This document shows positions 18,257-26,934 of a stretch of DNA of 64,000 nt, piece by piece. The position numbers and the translations under genes were made by a program. Position 1 is the first letter of the stretch; each line of letters begins with the position of its first letter. This DNA comes from an uncultured Clostridia bacterium (GTDB lineage: Bacteria; Bacillota; Clostridia; TANB77; UBA1234), in the NCBI GenBank assembly GCA_934169745.1, contig CAKPOE010000001.1, positions 124,001-188,000 on the forward strand, written 5' to 3'. A model generated the notes under the pieces. The model was given only the letters and a program-made list of their open reading frames with translations. It made no database searches and was not told where the DNA came from.

Positions 18257-19204
18257 ATGGAACATAAATTTGATGAATTCTTTTATGATAGTAGTAATAG
18301 TATAAATAAAATACATGCCAAGATTATAATGCCAGATAATATAGATGAAATAAAAGGCGTAATTCAGTTTTCGCATGGCATGTGTGAGTATATAGAAAAG
18401 TATAGTAATTTTATAGACTTTGTAATTTCTAGCGGATATGTTTTTGCGTGTAATGACCATTTAGGTCATGGAAGTTCATTGAAAGATGATACGGAACGAG
18501 GCTTTTTTGCAAGCAAAGACGGATATAAATATATGGTGGAAGATGTTCATAAATTAACACAGATAGTGAAAAAGAAATTTCCAACAAAACCATATTTTTT
18601 ATTAGGTCATTCAATGGGTTCTTTTATTGCTAGGTGCTATGCTGCAAAGTATGGTTGTGAACTAAATGGCTTGATGCTTTGTGGAACTATTGGTCCTCAA
18701 TGGATGGTTGATGCAGGAATACAATTGGCTGATACAATTATACAAAGAAAAGGTCCTTTGTACCGAAGTAAAAAGTTGGACAGGCTTTCTTTTGAATTTG
18801 CAAACATCAATTTTGAACCAATAAAAACAAAATATGATTGGACTTGCAGTGATGAAGAAGTTGTTAAAGCGCATGCTGCTGACGAAAAAGCTAATTTTAT
18901 TTTTACAGCCTCTGGTTTCAAAGATTTATTCTATCTAGTTAAATTATGCAATGATGAAAAGTTCATAAGAAATACGCCTAAAGATTTACCGATGTTTATT
19001 TTTTCTGGAAGTATGGATCCTGTCGGCGAAAATGGAGTTGGTGTGAAAAAGGTATATGAGCTTTATAAAAAGATAGGAATAAAAGAATTAGAATTCAAAT
19101 TATATGAAGGGAAAAGGCATGAAATGCTTAATGAAACGAACAAATTAGAAGTATATAATGATATTTTAAATTGGATGGATGTTGTTAAATTCGTTTCTGA
19201 ATAG
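18257..19204 (+). CDS. Alpha/beta hydrolase, monoglyceride lipase/lysophospholipase type
   Basis: A 315-residue cytoplasmic alpha/beta hydrolase of the S33/Hydrolase_4 type. The oxyanion segment QFSHGMCEY, nucleophile elbow GHSMGSF, acid in SGSMDPVG and histidine in GKRHEMLNE form a complete catalytic triad. Such enzymes release fatty acids from lysophospholipids or monoglycerides. Its stop codon is 12 bp before the start of the LemA-like gene, so the two are cotranscribed. Confidence 0.9.
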   Translation: MEHKFDEFFYDSSNSINKIHAKIIMPDNIDEIKGVIQFSHGMCEYIEKYSNFIDFVISSGYVFACNDHLGHGSSLKDDTERGFFASKDGYKYMVEDVHKLTQIVKKKFPTKPYFLLGHSMGSFIARCYAAKYGCELNGLMLCGTIGPQWMVDAGIQLADTIIQRKGPLYRSKKLDRLSFEFANINFEPIKTKYDWTCSDEEVVKAHAADEKANFIFTASGFKDLFYLVKLCNDEKFIRNTPKDLPMFIFSGSMDPVGENGVGVKKVYELYKKIGIKELEFKLYEGKRHEMLNETNKLEVYNDILNWMDVVKFVSE

Positions 19205-19215
19205 TGAGGTTGCAT

Positions 19216-19710
19216 ATGTGGTATATTTTACTTGCAATTATTTTAATAATGATAGTATATTTTCTTTACTTTAAAGATTATGTTGAAGTGAAGAAAATAT
19301 TTAGAATACTTATAAAGACCCTTGATACAAGAGATTTATTGATAATGAAATTAGTACCTGAGGTTAAGAATAAAAAGGAAAGAGCCGAGATTATAAAACT
19401 TGTAGATAGTAGAATGAAAAGTAAAAAAATGAGTTATACTGAACAAATAAAATTAGATGTTGAATTGAATGATAAATTAAAGGGTGTGTATTTAGATTTA
19501 GAGAAGGAAAAAGATAATCCAGTAATAAAAGCTACTTTGACTAATGCTTTTGAATTGGAAAAGACATTAAAAAAGGTACGTGATGAATATAACATGGCAG
19601 TAGAAAAATATAACATGAACCTTATAATGCACAAGTTTGTATGTATGAGGATAATTAGAATGAAGCCATTAGATATTTATGGTAAAATTAGTCATTTGGA
19701 AGTTCACTAA
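19216..19710 (+). CDS. Membrane-anchored LemA-like protein
   Basis: The ATG at 19216 (GAGG 6 bp upstream) gives 164 residues. A single N-terminal transmembrane helix is followed by a predicted all-helical coiled region. The closing part (AVEKYNMNLIMHKF... RIIRMKPLDIYG) resembles the YN-rich end of LemA-family proteins, while the earlier repeats are degenerate. Function is unknown. The gene directly abuts the broken end of an ABC-permease gene, so its own C-terminus may have been altered by a deletion. Confidence 0.55.
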   Translation: MWYILLAIILIMIVYFLYFKDYVEVKKIFRILIKTLDTRDLLIMKLVPEVKNKKERAEIIKLVDSRMKSKKMSYTEQIKLDVELNDKLKGVYLDLEKEKDNPVIKATLTNAFELEKTLKKVRDEYNMAVEKYNMNLIMHKFVCMRIIRMKPLDIYGKISHLEVH

Positions 19711-19790
19711 TTATTGGTGTGTTGTTTGGAATATTTCCAGCGTATAAAGCAGCAAGTTTAGATCCAATTGTAGCTCTTAGAAGTAATTAA
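19710..19790 (+). pseudogene. C-terminal remnant of a FtsX/MacB-type ABC transporter permease
   Basis: In the frame starting at 19710 the 26 codons before the TAA (19788-19790) read as IIGVLFGIFPAYKAASLDPI followed by VALRSN, the hallmark last residues of MacB/FtsX-like permeases (GxxPAxxAAxLxPIxALR). Nothing upstream in that frame continues the gene, since a stop lies at 19689-19691. It is the tail left by a deletion that joined the LemA-like gene to a lost permease, and the terminator that follows probably belonged to it. Confidence 0.8.
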
Positions 19791-19824
19791 AAAAGCGGAA
19801 AACTTTTGTTTTCCGCTTTTCTTT
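19791..19824. terminator. Bidirectional intrinsic terminator
   Basis: AAAAGCGGAAAAC / GTTTTCCGCTTTT, a perfect 13-bp stem with a 4-nt loop and T or A tracts on both sides. It serves the plus-strand unit and the convergent zinc-ribbon gene. Confidence 0.9.
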
Positions 19825-19826
19825 AA

Positions 19827-19991
19827 TTATTGATTGTTTCTTCTAGCATTTTTCTTTGCAATTCTGCATTCTTTACATCTGATTGGATCATTTTCAAATC
19901 CTTTTTCAGCGTAGAATTGTTGTTCACCAGCTGTGAAAACAAATTCAGCACCACAATCTTTACATGTTAATGTCTTATCTGTGTATTCCAT
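19827..19991 (-). CDS. Small zinc-ribbon protein
   Basis: A 54-residue protein on the minus strand, preceded by GGAGG (20001-20005 in plus coordinates). Two CxxC pairs (TCKDCG near residue 10 and RCKECR near residue 39) flank the FVFTAGEQQFYAEKGF segment, the signature of the small 'probable zinc-binding domain' proteins common in Clostridia. The tail KKNARRNNQ is basic, so nucleic-acid binding is plausible. The function is not established. Confidence 0.88.
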   Translation of the reverse strand: MEYTDKTLTCKDCGAEFVFTAGEQQFYAEKGFENDPIRCKECRIAKKNARRNNQ

Positions 19992-20159
19992 GTTATGAGA
20001 CCTCCTTTTATAATAATGGTGAAATATTGACGATTTTCCACTTTATAAAAAGAAGGACAAATTATCGATATTTAAACCGTACTTCTTCAAGTACAGAAGC
20101 ACTATATCACAAAATATGGAAAATTACAAGTATAAGTTTAAAGAAATATCTTTATCAGA

Positions 20160-20188
20160 TTGACAGGAACACCTGTTTATGATAGATT
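20160..20188 (+). promoter_or_regulatory. ruvB promoter with LexA-like box in the spacer
   Basis: TTGACA (20160-20165) and TAGATT (20183-20188) are 17 bp apart. GAAC-ACCT-GTTT (20167-20178) lies in the spacer, close to the Gram-positive LexA box GAAC-N4-GTTC/T. LexA bound there would block the promoter, consistent with SOS control of ruvB. Confidence 0.65.
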
Positions 20189-20213
20189 GTACGTATAGAT
20201 TGGGAGGTTGTAT

Positions 20214-21224
20214 ATGGATAACGAAAATGAGAGAATTATTTGTCCAGGCCTTGAAAAAGAAGATGTTGATACTGAGACTAGTTTGCGACCAAGGGTCTTG
20301 GAAGATTATATAGGACAAGATAAAGTAAAAGAAAATTTGAAAATATTTATAGATGCTGCAAAGCAAAGAGGAGAACCTTTAGATCACACTTTATTATATG
20401 GTCCTCCTGGACTTGGAAAAACAACACTTTCAAATATTATTGCAAATGAGATGAATGCAAATATTAGAATAACATCTGGACCAGCAATAGAAAAACCTGG
20501 AGATTTGGCGGCACTACTTACAAATTTGGCACCGGGTGATGTACTATTTATAGATGAAATTCACAGATTAAACAGAAGTGTTGAAGAAATATTATACCCA
20601 GCACTAGAAGATTTTTCGCTAGACATTATTATCGGCAAAGGACCTAGTGCAAGGTCTATAAGACTTGATTTACCTAAATTTACACTTATTGGTGCTACTA
20701 CTAAAGCTGGTAGTTTGTCTTCACCATTAAGAGATAGATTTGGGATTATACATAGATTAGAGCTATATAACGTGGAACAATTACAGACGATAGTAAAACG
20801 TTCGGCAAGTATACTTAAAATCGAAATTACAGATAAAGGTGCTAGAGAAATAGCATCGCGTTCTAGAGGAACGCCTAGAATTGCTAACAGATTATTAAAA
20901 CGTGTGCGTGATTTTGCACAAGTTCAAAATAATGGTGTAGTAACAGATGAAGTTGCTGATAGGGCTTTGTCAAACTTGGAAATAGATAAGTTGGGACTTG
21001 ACAATGTTGACAGAAGGATGTTGGATACTATTATAAAGAAATTTGCTGGCGGACCAGTTGGTGTTGAAACGCTTGCCGCCTCTATTGGAGAGGATATTGA
21101 TACTATTGAAGATGTTTATGAACCATATTTAATGCAAATAGGTTTCTTAAACAGAACACCAAGAGGAAGAACTGCGACAATAGATGCATATAAACATATG
21201 GGAGTTGAATTTGATGGAAAATAG
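20214..21224 (+). CDS. ruvB: Holliday junction branch migration helicase RuvB
   Basis: The ATG at 20214, 7 bp after GGGAGG, gives 336 residues. Walker A is GPPGLGKTT, Walker B is LFIDEIHRLN, sensor 1 is IGATTKAG, followed by the arginine finger region SPLRDRFG and the C-terminal winged helix ending in TPRGRTAT. RuvB drives branch migration with RuvA; ruvA is not directly upstream here. It is the first gene of a ruvB-queH-polA run with overlapping or nearly overlapping ends. Confidence 0.97.
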   Translation: MDNENERIICPGLEKEDVDTETSLRPRVLEDYIGQDKVKENLKIFIDAAKQRGEPLDHTLLYGPPGLGKTTLSNIIANEMNANIRITSGPAIEKPGDLAALLTNLAPGDVLFIDEIHRLNRSVEEILYPALEDFSLDIIIGKGPSARSIRLDLPKFTLIGATTKAGSLSSPLRDRFGIIHRLELYNVEQLQTIVKRSASILKIEITDKGAREIASRSRGTPRIANRLLKRVRDFAQVQNNGVVTDEVADRALSNLEIDKLGLDNVDRRMLDTIIKKFAGGPVGVETLAASIGEDIDTIEDVYEPYLMQIGFLNRTPRGRTATIDAYKHMGVEFDGK

Positions 21225-21810
21225 GATATTATTACATACATGTTGTGCACCTTGTTCAACGTATGTGGTTGATAAATTAAGAAAAGATGGATACGGAGAT
21301 ATTACGTCATACTGGTATAACATAAATATACATCCATATACAGAATATAAAATGAGAAGAGATACATTAATCGAATATGCAAAAACGATAGAACTTCCAT
21401 TAATAGTTGAGGAAGACTACGGTATTAGGGAATTTACTAAAAATGTTGTTAATAACATAGATGGAAGATGCGAATTTTGTTATCGCTCAAGATTGGAAAA
21501 AACAGCAAAATATGCGGTGGAGAATGGATTTGATACTTTTAGTACGACTCTTTTAGTTAGTCCGTATCAAAAGCACGAATTAATAGTAAAGATTGCAAAT
21601 GAAATGGCTGATAAATACAATATTAAGTTCTTATATCAAGATTTTCGTGAGGGTTTTAGAATAGGACAACAGATGGCACGTGATGCAGGCTTATATATGC
21701 AAAAGTATTGCGGATGCATATATTCAGAGGAAGATAGGTATAGTAAACAAATAACGAAAGATAAAGAGAATACCGTAGCGGAGCGCAATGTGCTCCATTA
21801 CGAAATGTGA
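21214..21810 (+). CDS. queH: Epoxyqueuosine reductase QueH
   Basis: The ATG at 21214 overlaps the end of ruvB by 11 bases and has GGGAG upstream; 198 residues. The conserved cysteines are in HTCCAPCSTY, GRCEFCYRSRL and KYCGCIYSEEDRY, the pattern of the QueH (formerly DUF208) enzyme that makes queuosine in tRNA from epoxyqueuosine and is unrelated to QueG. The overlap with ruvB suggests translational coupling. Confidence 0.93.
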   Translation: MENRILLHTCCAPCSTYVVDKLRKDGYGDITSYWYNINIHPYTEYKMRRDTLIEYAKTIELPLIVEEDYGIREFTKNVVNNIDGRCEFCYRSRLEKTAKYAVENGFDTFSTTLLVSPYQKHELIVKIANEMADKYNIKFLYQDFREGFRIGQQMARDAGLYMQKYCGCIYSEEDRYSKQITKDKENTVAERNVLHYEM

Positions 21811-21820
21811 GGAGATATAA

Positions 21821-24439
21821 ATGAAAAAGTTAGTTGCAATTGATGGAAATAGTATTATGAATAGAGCTTTTTATGGCATTATGAATTCAAGACTTTTAGT
21901 AACAACTGATGGAACATATACAAATGCGATATATGGATTTCTTTCAATATTATTTAAATTATTGAATGATGAAAAACCAGATTATGTATGTGTTACGTTT
22001 GATTTGAAAGCACCAACTTTCAGACATATAAAATATGATGGTTATAAGGCAACAAGAAAGGGAATGCCAGATGAATTAAGAGTGCAAATGCCGATTATAA
22101 AAGAAGTTTTACGTGCTATGAACATACCAATTTTAGAATTGGAAGGATATGAAGCGGACGATATATTAGGAACTCTTGCTAAATACGGTGATGAACATGA
22201 TATACAAGTTTTGCTACTCACGGGAGATAGAGATTCGTTACAACTTGTTTCAAATAATGTAACGGTTAGGATACCAACTACTAAAATGGGAACTACAGAA
22301 AGTACGGACTATACTCCAGCAATTGTAAGAGAAAAATACGGAATAGAGCCAATTCAATTTATACAGATAAAGGGATTAATGGGCGACACTTCTGATAATA
22401 TTCCAGGCGTACCAGGCGTTGGAGAAAAAACGGCATTTGGACTAATTACAAGATATCATGATATTGATACCATATATAATGCACTAGATAGTGGAGAAGA
22501 ATTAGATGGCATCAAATGGAAATTAAAGGAAAAATTGATTGAAAATAAAGATTTGGCATATTTATCAAAAGATTTAGGAACCATTTTTAAAGAAGTTCCT
22601 ATTGAAATTAATTTGAATGAATTAGCAAGGAAAGATTTTAATAAAGAACAGCTGTATAATTTGTTTTTGAAGTTACAATTTAGAAATTTTATAGAAAAAT
22701 TAGGACTTAATAATAGTGTGAAAAATGAACTAGAACCTGAAGTTATAGATACTAAGTTAGAGATAAAAAATATGTCTGATTTGGATATGAATGTAAGCGA
22801 GATTGCATACTACTTGAGTGATGGACTTGCTGTTTTTGATGGAGAGAATGTATTTTATACAAATGAAGTAACTAATGAATTGTTAAAAAACATATTTGAA
22901 AGCAGTGCATTAAAAATTGGGTTTGAAGAAAAAGAAACATATTTAAAGTTGAAACGCCAAGGGATTGAACCTAAGAATATGATGTTTGATTTGTCAATTG
23001 CATCTTACGTTTTGAATCCTTCAAAGGATAGTTACAAGTTAAATGATATGATTTTAGAAGAGCTTGGAGTAATGGTCGACGAAGAACAAAAAGAAGAACA
23101 GATAATGTTAAGTGGCTTTGAGCAGAGAACAAAAGACAATAAAGAACAAAGTGCCAAATATGCAAGATATATTTATATGTGTAAAAACAAATTGACTGAT
23201 AAATTGAAAGAAAAAGAACAATATAAATTATTTAATGAGATTGAAATGCCTTTGGTAAGGGTTCTGGCTGAGATGGAATACAAGGGCGTATTAGTTGATA
23301 AAAAGATGTTAGAAGAATATTCTTTATCATTGGGCAAAAAAGTGGATGCTTTGGTAAAAGAAATTTGTGACTTGGCAGGCGAAGATTTTAATGTTAATTC
23401 TACTAAGCAACTTGGTGTTATATTATTTGAAAAATTAGGTTTGCCAGTAATAAAGAAAACAAAGAGTGGATATTCAACTGATGTTGATGCACTTGAAAAG
23501 TTAAAAAATGAACATCCAATTATAGAAAAAATATTAGAATATAGGACTCTTAGTAAGTTAAAAGCTACGTATGTTGACGGAATGTTACCACTTATAAATG
23601 GAGAAACAAAGAGAATACATGCAAACTTCAAACAAACAGTAACAGCAACTGGCAGAATTAGTTGTACAGACCCTAATTTACAAAACATTCCTATTAGAAC
23701 AGAATTGGGCAGAGAACTTAGAAAAATATTTATTGCTCCAGAAGGATGCAGTTTTATTGACGCGGACTATTCTCAAATAGAACTTAGAGTGCTTGCCCAC
23801 ATTTCTGGAGACGAAACAATGATAGAGGCGTTTAAGAATGGTGAGGATATCCATGCTATTACAGCCTCACAGGTTTTTGGTGTACCATTGGAAGAAGTTA
23901 CAAAACAAATGAGGAGTGAAGCAAAAGCTGTTAACTTCGGAATTGTTTATGGTATTAGTGATTTTGGATTAGCAAGTAATATTGGAATAAATCGTAAAAA
24001 AGCGAAGATTTATATAGAAAAGTATTTTGAAAAGTATCCTAACATAAAAAAATATATGGATAGTGAAAAAGAAAAATGTAAAGAGCTTGGATATGTTGAA
24101 ACATTATGGGGAAGAAGGAGATATGTTCCGGAAATAAAATCAAACAATTTTAATGTAAGGCAATTTGGAGAACGTGTTGCAATGAATGCGCCAATTCAGG
24201 GAACAGCAGCTGATATTATCAAAATAGCAATGGTTAATGTCTTTGATGAATTAAAGAAAAACAACTTGAAATCGAGACTGATACTCCAAGTACATGATGA
24301 ATTAGTAATAGAAGCGCCTGATGATGAGGTTGAAACGGCTAAAGAGATTTTGGTAAATTGTATGGAGAATGTGATAAAACTAAAATTGCCATTAAAAGCA
24401 GAGGCACAGGTAGGGAAAAATTGGTATGAAGCACATTAA
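21821..24439 (+). CDS. polA: DNA polymerase I
   Basis: 872 residues with a 5'-3' exonuclease domain (residues ~1-290, TGDRDSLQL and GVPGVGEKTA), a middle domain, and a family A polymerase domain (DADYSQIELRVLAHISGD, RSEAKAVNFGIVYG, QVHDELVIE). The middle region lacks the DxE and YxxxD residues of an active 3'-5' exonuclease, so proofreading is probably absent, as in several Gram-positive Pol I enzymes. Follows queH by 10 bp. Confidence 0.97.
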   Translation: MKKLVAIDGNSIMNRAFYGIMNSRLLVTTDGTYTNAIYGFLSILFKLLNDEKPDYVCVTFDLKAPTFRHIKYDGYKATRKGMPDELRVQMPIIKEVLRAMNIPILELEGYEADDILGTLAKYGDEHDIQVLLLTGDRDSLQLVSNNVTVRIPTTKMGTTESTDYTPAIVREKYGIEPIQFIQIKGLMGDTSDNIPGVPGVGEKTAFGLITRYHDIDTIYNALDSGEELDGIKWKLKEKLIENKDLAYLSKDLGTIFKEVPIEINLNELARKDFNKEQLYNLFLKLQFRNFIEKLGLNNSVKNELEPEVIDTKLEIKNMSDLDMNVSEIAYYLSDGLAVFDGENVFYTNEVTNELLKNIFESSALKIGFEEKETYLKLKRQGIEPKNMMFDLSIASYVLNPSKDSYKLNDMILEELGVMVDEEQKEEQIMLSGFEQRTKDNKEQSAKYARYIYMCKNKLTDKLKEKEQYKLFNEIEMPLVRVLAEMEYKGVLVDKKMLEEYSLSLGKKVDALVKEICDLAGEDFNVNSTKQLGVILFEKLGLPVIKKTKSGYSTDVDALEKLKNEHPIIEKILEYRTLSKLKATYVDGMLPLINGETKRIHANFKQTVTATGRISCTDPNLQNIPIRTELGRELRKIFIAPEGCSFIDADYSQIELRVLAHISGDETMIEAFKNGEDIHAITASQVFGVPLEEVTKQMRSEAKAVNFGIVYGISDFGLASNIGINRKKAKIYIEKYFEKYPNIKKYMDSEKEKCKELGYVETLWGRRRYVPEIKSNNFNVRQFGERVAMNAPIQGTAADIIKIAMVNVFDELKKNNLKSRLILQVHDELVIEAPDDEVETAKEILVNCMENVIKLKLPLKAEAQVGKNWYEAH

Positions 24440-24442
24440 CAC

Positions 24443-24471
24443 TTGACTGTTGACATAAAATGAAGTATAAT
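24443..24471 (+). promoter_or_regulatory. Strong promoter for the 24504 gene
   Basis: TTGACT (24443-24448), a 17-bp spacer and TATAAT (24466-24471). It lies just after the polA stop codon. Confidence 0.75.
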
Positions 24472-24503
24472 GCGGTAGAATAATAATGCTAGGAGGAATC
24501 GTA

Positions 24504-25040
24504 ATGATGACTATCATGGATTTGTATTTGAAGTTGGCATCAGAATGGAAAGCACAGAATATTAAGCGTGCAGAGGTAATGCGGAAGATTACTGGAATTC
24601 AGAATATCGAAGTAGCACATGTGATTTACAGTCAAACTCAAGGAAAGGCTAAAATCTGTGCTCAGGGAGTAAAGCGTTATGAGTGGGAAATTTCGGGATT
24701 GCAAAATATTAAGGCATGCTCACCAGATTCTCGTTTTCCTGTAAAGACATTGAATGCCAAGGCGGTAAGCAGAATTGTGAATTGCAAGAGTAACGGTCCC
24801 ACCTTTCAAGGTTGTACCAAGGTAAGGGGGCGTTTTGTATGCATTTCTTCTAGACCGGATATGCTTGTTTTTTCAGTGGAAGGCTTTGAATCGATGGTGC
24901 TTGGAATTGAGTACAGATACGGTGAAGTTTTTGAGATGGAAAGTGTTTTCGCAACTGAAAAATATCCGCTGAATGTAAGTTATGTGCCGATGATGGCTGA
25001 AATTTTGGAGTCTTCTTTTGATGAGGATACTGCTGAGTAA
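24504..25040 (+). CDS. Unrecognised 178-residue protein with atypical codon use
   Basis: The ATG at 24504 lies 7 bp after AGGAGG (24491-24496); an in-frame ATG upstream of that site is therefore not used. No signal or membrane segment is visible. Several cysteines (ICAQGVK, KACSPDS, VNCKSNG, QGCTKV, VCISSRP) are spread through the middle, without a clear zinc pattern. Arginine is written with CGN five of nine times, unlike most neighbours. It has its own promoter and terminator and resembles in layout the orphan genes at 31004, 48701, 49414, 49756 and 51800. Function unknown. Confidence 0.75.
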   Translation: MMTIMDLYLKLASEWKAQNIKRAEVMRKITGIQNIEVAHVIYSQTQGKAKICAQGVKRYEWEISGLQNIKACSPDSRFPVKTLNAKAVSRIVNCKSNGPTFQGCTKVRGRFVCISSRPDMLVFSVEGFESMVLGIEYRYGEVFEMESVFATEKYPLNVSYVPMMAEILESSFDEDTAE

Positions 25041-25043
25041 AGA

Positions 25044-25070
25044 AAACCGCCCTTTTTAGGGCGGTTTTTT
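25044..25070 (+). terminator. Intrinsic terminator
   Basis: AAACCGCCCT / AGGGCGGTTT stem followed by T residues. Confidence 0.92.
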
Positions 25071-25139
25071 GTGACTGCCGAAAATATGCTCATGAGTAGC
25101 GATCAGCACAAAAACTGTTACCAAATGTTGAATTAAATG

Positions 25140-25168
25140 TTGATTTATTGGGAAAAATAGAATATAAT
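25140..25168 (+). promoter_or_regulatory. Promoter for the SufC/SufB-like unit
   Basis: TTGATT (25140-25145), a 17-bp spacer and TATAAT (25163-25168), 34 bp before the start codon. Confidence 0.7.
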
Positions 25169-25202
25169 TTATGCGGAATAATTTGAAAGAAAGGTGTACA
25201 AA

Positions 25203-25904
25203 ATGCTAGAATTAAAAGATATTTATTTTAGTAGAGATAATAAAGATATATTAAACGGAATTAGTCTTAATATAGAGGAGGATAGTTTTACAGCGGTCAC
25301 TGGTCCTAATGGGTCAGGAAAATCCACCCTTGCTAAGATTATTATGGGAATTGAAAAGCCTGATAAAGGGCAGATACTTTTTGATGGCATTGATATAACA
25401 AATAAAAGCATAGATGAGAGGGCAAAAATGGGAATTGCATTTGCATTTCAACAACCGGTTAAGTTTAAAGGAATCACAGTATATGATATAATAAAGCTTT
25501 CTGCACAGAAGGATATAAATAAAGCAGAGGCTTGTGAAATTCTTTCTAAAGTTGGTTTGTGTGCCAAAGAGTACGTCGATAGAGAGATTAATGCTTCATT
25601 ATCTGGTGGAGAACTAAAAAGGATTGAAATTGCTTCTGTAGTTGCAAGAGGTTCTAGACTTACTGTGTTTGACGAGCCGGAGGCAGGAATTGATCTTTGG
25701 AGTTTTAATGATTTAATAAAAGTTTTTGAAGATATGAGAAAAAACATAAAGGGTGCAACCCTTATAATTTCTCACCAAGAAAGAATATTAAATATTGCTG
25801 ATAAGATTATTTTGGTTAAAGCTGGTAAAGCACAAAGCGTGGAGAAAAATGAGTTAATGAAGAACTTAAATGGTACGTCACCAGTATGTTGCAAAATGAA
25901 ATAA
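25203..25904 (+). CDS. SufC-like Fe-S assembly ATPase (minimal SufCB/SMS type)
   Basis: The ATG at 25203 is preferred to a GTG nine bases upstream; 233 residues. Walker A GPNGSGKST, signature LSGGELKR and Walker B LTVFDEPEAGIDLW match SufC, the ABC ATPase that powers Fe-S assembly on SufB/SufD. The FDEPEAGIDLWS stretch is typical of SufC rather than of transporter ATPases. Only one SufB/D-like partner follows, so this is a minimal two-gene system like the SUF-like minimal (SMS) systems described in archaea and some anaerobic bacteria. Confidence 0.88.
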   Translation: MLELKDIYFSRDNKDILNGISLNIEEDSFTAVTGPNGSGKSTLAKIIMGIEKPDKGQILFDGIDITNKSIDERAKMGIAFAFQQPVKFKGITVYDIIKLSAQKDINKAEACEILSKVGLCAKEYVDREINASLSGGELKRIEIASVVARGSRLTVFDEPEAGIDLWSFNDLIKVFEDMRKNIKGATLIISHQERILNIADKIILVKAGKAQSVEKNELMKNLNGTSPVCCKMK

Positions 25905-25920
25905 AGGAAGTGAAGAATTA

Positions 25921-26838
25921 ATGGACAATATAGATAAGGGTTTGCTAAAAACTATTTCGGATATAGATGGAGAAATTGAAGGCGCATACAACATAAGAAA
26001 AGATGGTAAAGGAATAGAGCGAAAAATTACTGAAAATGTAAATATAGTAAGTAAAACAGATGTATCTGGAATTGATATTTTTGTAAAGGAAAATACTAAG
26101 TTTGAAATTGTTCACATTCCTGTAATTATTACAGAAAGTGGACTTAAAGATGTTGTATACAATGATTTTTATATTGGCAAAAATGCTAATGTTGTAATTG
26201 TTGCTGGATGTGGAATTCACAATGATCATCATAAAGATTCACAACATGATGGAATACATCGTTTCTTCTTGGAAGAGGGTGCAAAAGTAAAATATATAGA
26301 GAAACATTATGGAGAAGGAAACGGAACAGGAAAAAGAATTTTAAATCCTGTAACTGAGGTTACTTTAAAAGATGGTGCAACTCTTGAAATGGAAACAATT
26401 CAAATAAGAGGTGTTGATTCAACTGTTAGAACAACTAAAGGGGTATTAGGTAATGATACAAATCTTGTTGTAGCAGAGAAAATATTAACAGACGGTAATC
26501 AATATGCTGAAACAATTTTTGATGTGAGTTTAAATGGACAAAATTCAAGCACACACGTTACATCAAGATCTGTAGCGATGGGAGATTCGAGACAAAAATT
26601 TGTATCAAGAGTATATGGAAATTCAAAATGCTTCGGACATGTTGAATGTGATGCTATTATAAAAGAAAATGGAAAAATTGTTGCTATTCCAGAAATAACA
26701 GCCAATAATATAGATGCAAACTTGATACATGAGGCTGCAATTGGTAAAATTGCTGGAGAACAAATTACAAAGTTAATGACACTTGGATTAAGTGAAAAAG
26801 AAGCTGAAGAAGAAATTATAAATGGATTTTTAAAATAA
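25921..26838 (+). CDS. SufB/SufD-family Fe-S scaffold subunit
   Basis: A 305-residue beta-helix protein, shorter than SufB (~470) and SufD (~420). The C-terminal core CFGHVECDAII... HEAAIGKI is the SufB/D signature region carrying cysteine and histidine cluster ligands. With a single SufB/D protein, a SufC2B2 complex is likely. Follows the SufC-like gene by 16 bp. No sufS or sufU lies nearby; sulfur may come from the desulfurase at 5.2 kb. Confidence 0.9.
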   Translation: MDNIDKGLLKTISDIDGEIEGAYNIRKDGKGIERKITENVNIVSKTDVSGIDIFVKENTKFEIVHIPVIITESGLKDVVYNDFYIGKNANVVIVAGCGIHNDHHKDSQHDGIHRFFLEEGAKVKYIEKHYGEGNGTGKRILNPVTEVTLKDGATLEMETIQIRGVDSTVRTTKGVLGNDTNLVVAEKILTDGNQYAETIFDVSLNGQNSSTHVTSRSVAMGDSRQKFVSRVYGNSKCFGHVECDAIIKENGKIVAIPEITANNIDANLIHEAAIGKIAGEQITKLMTLGLSEKEAEEEIINGFLK

Positions 26839-26934
26839 GTGGGTAACAGTAAAAGTTTTGCTGATATCATATATAGTCACTTGAATACTTTTTAGTGGAT
26901 AGTGATAGAATTAAGAAAACAAGGAGGAGTTAAA

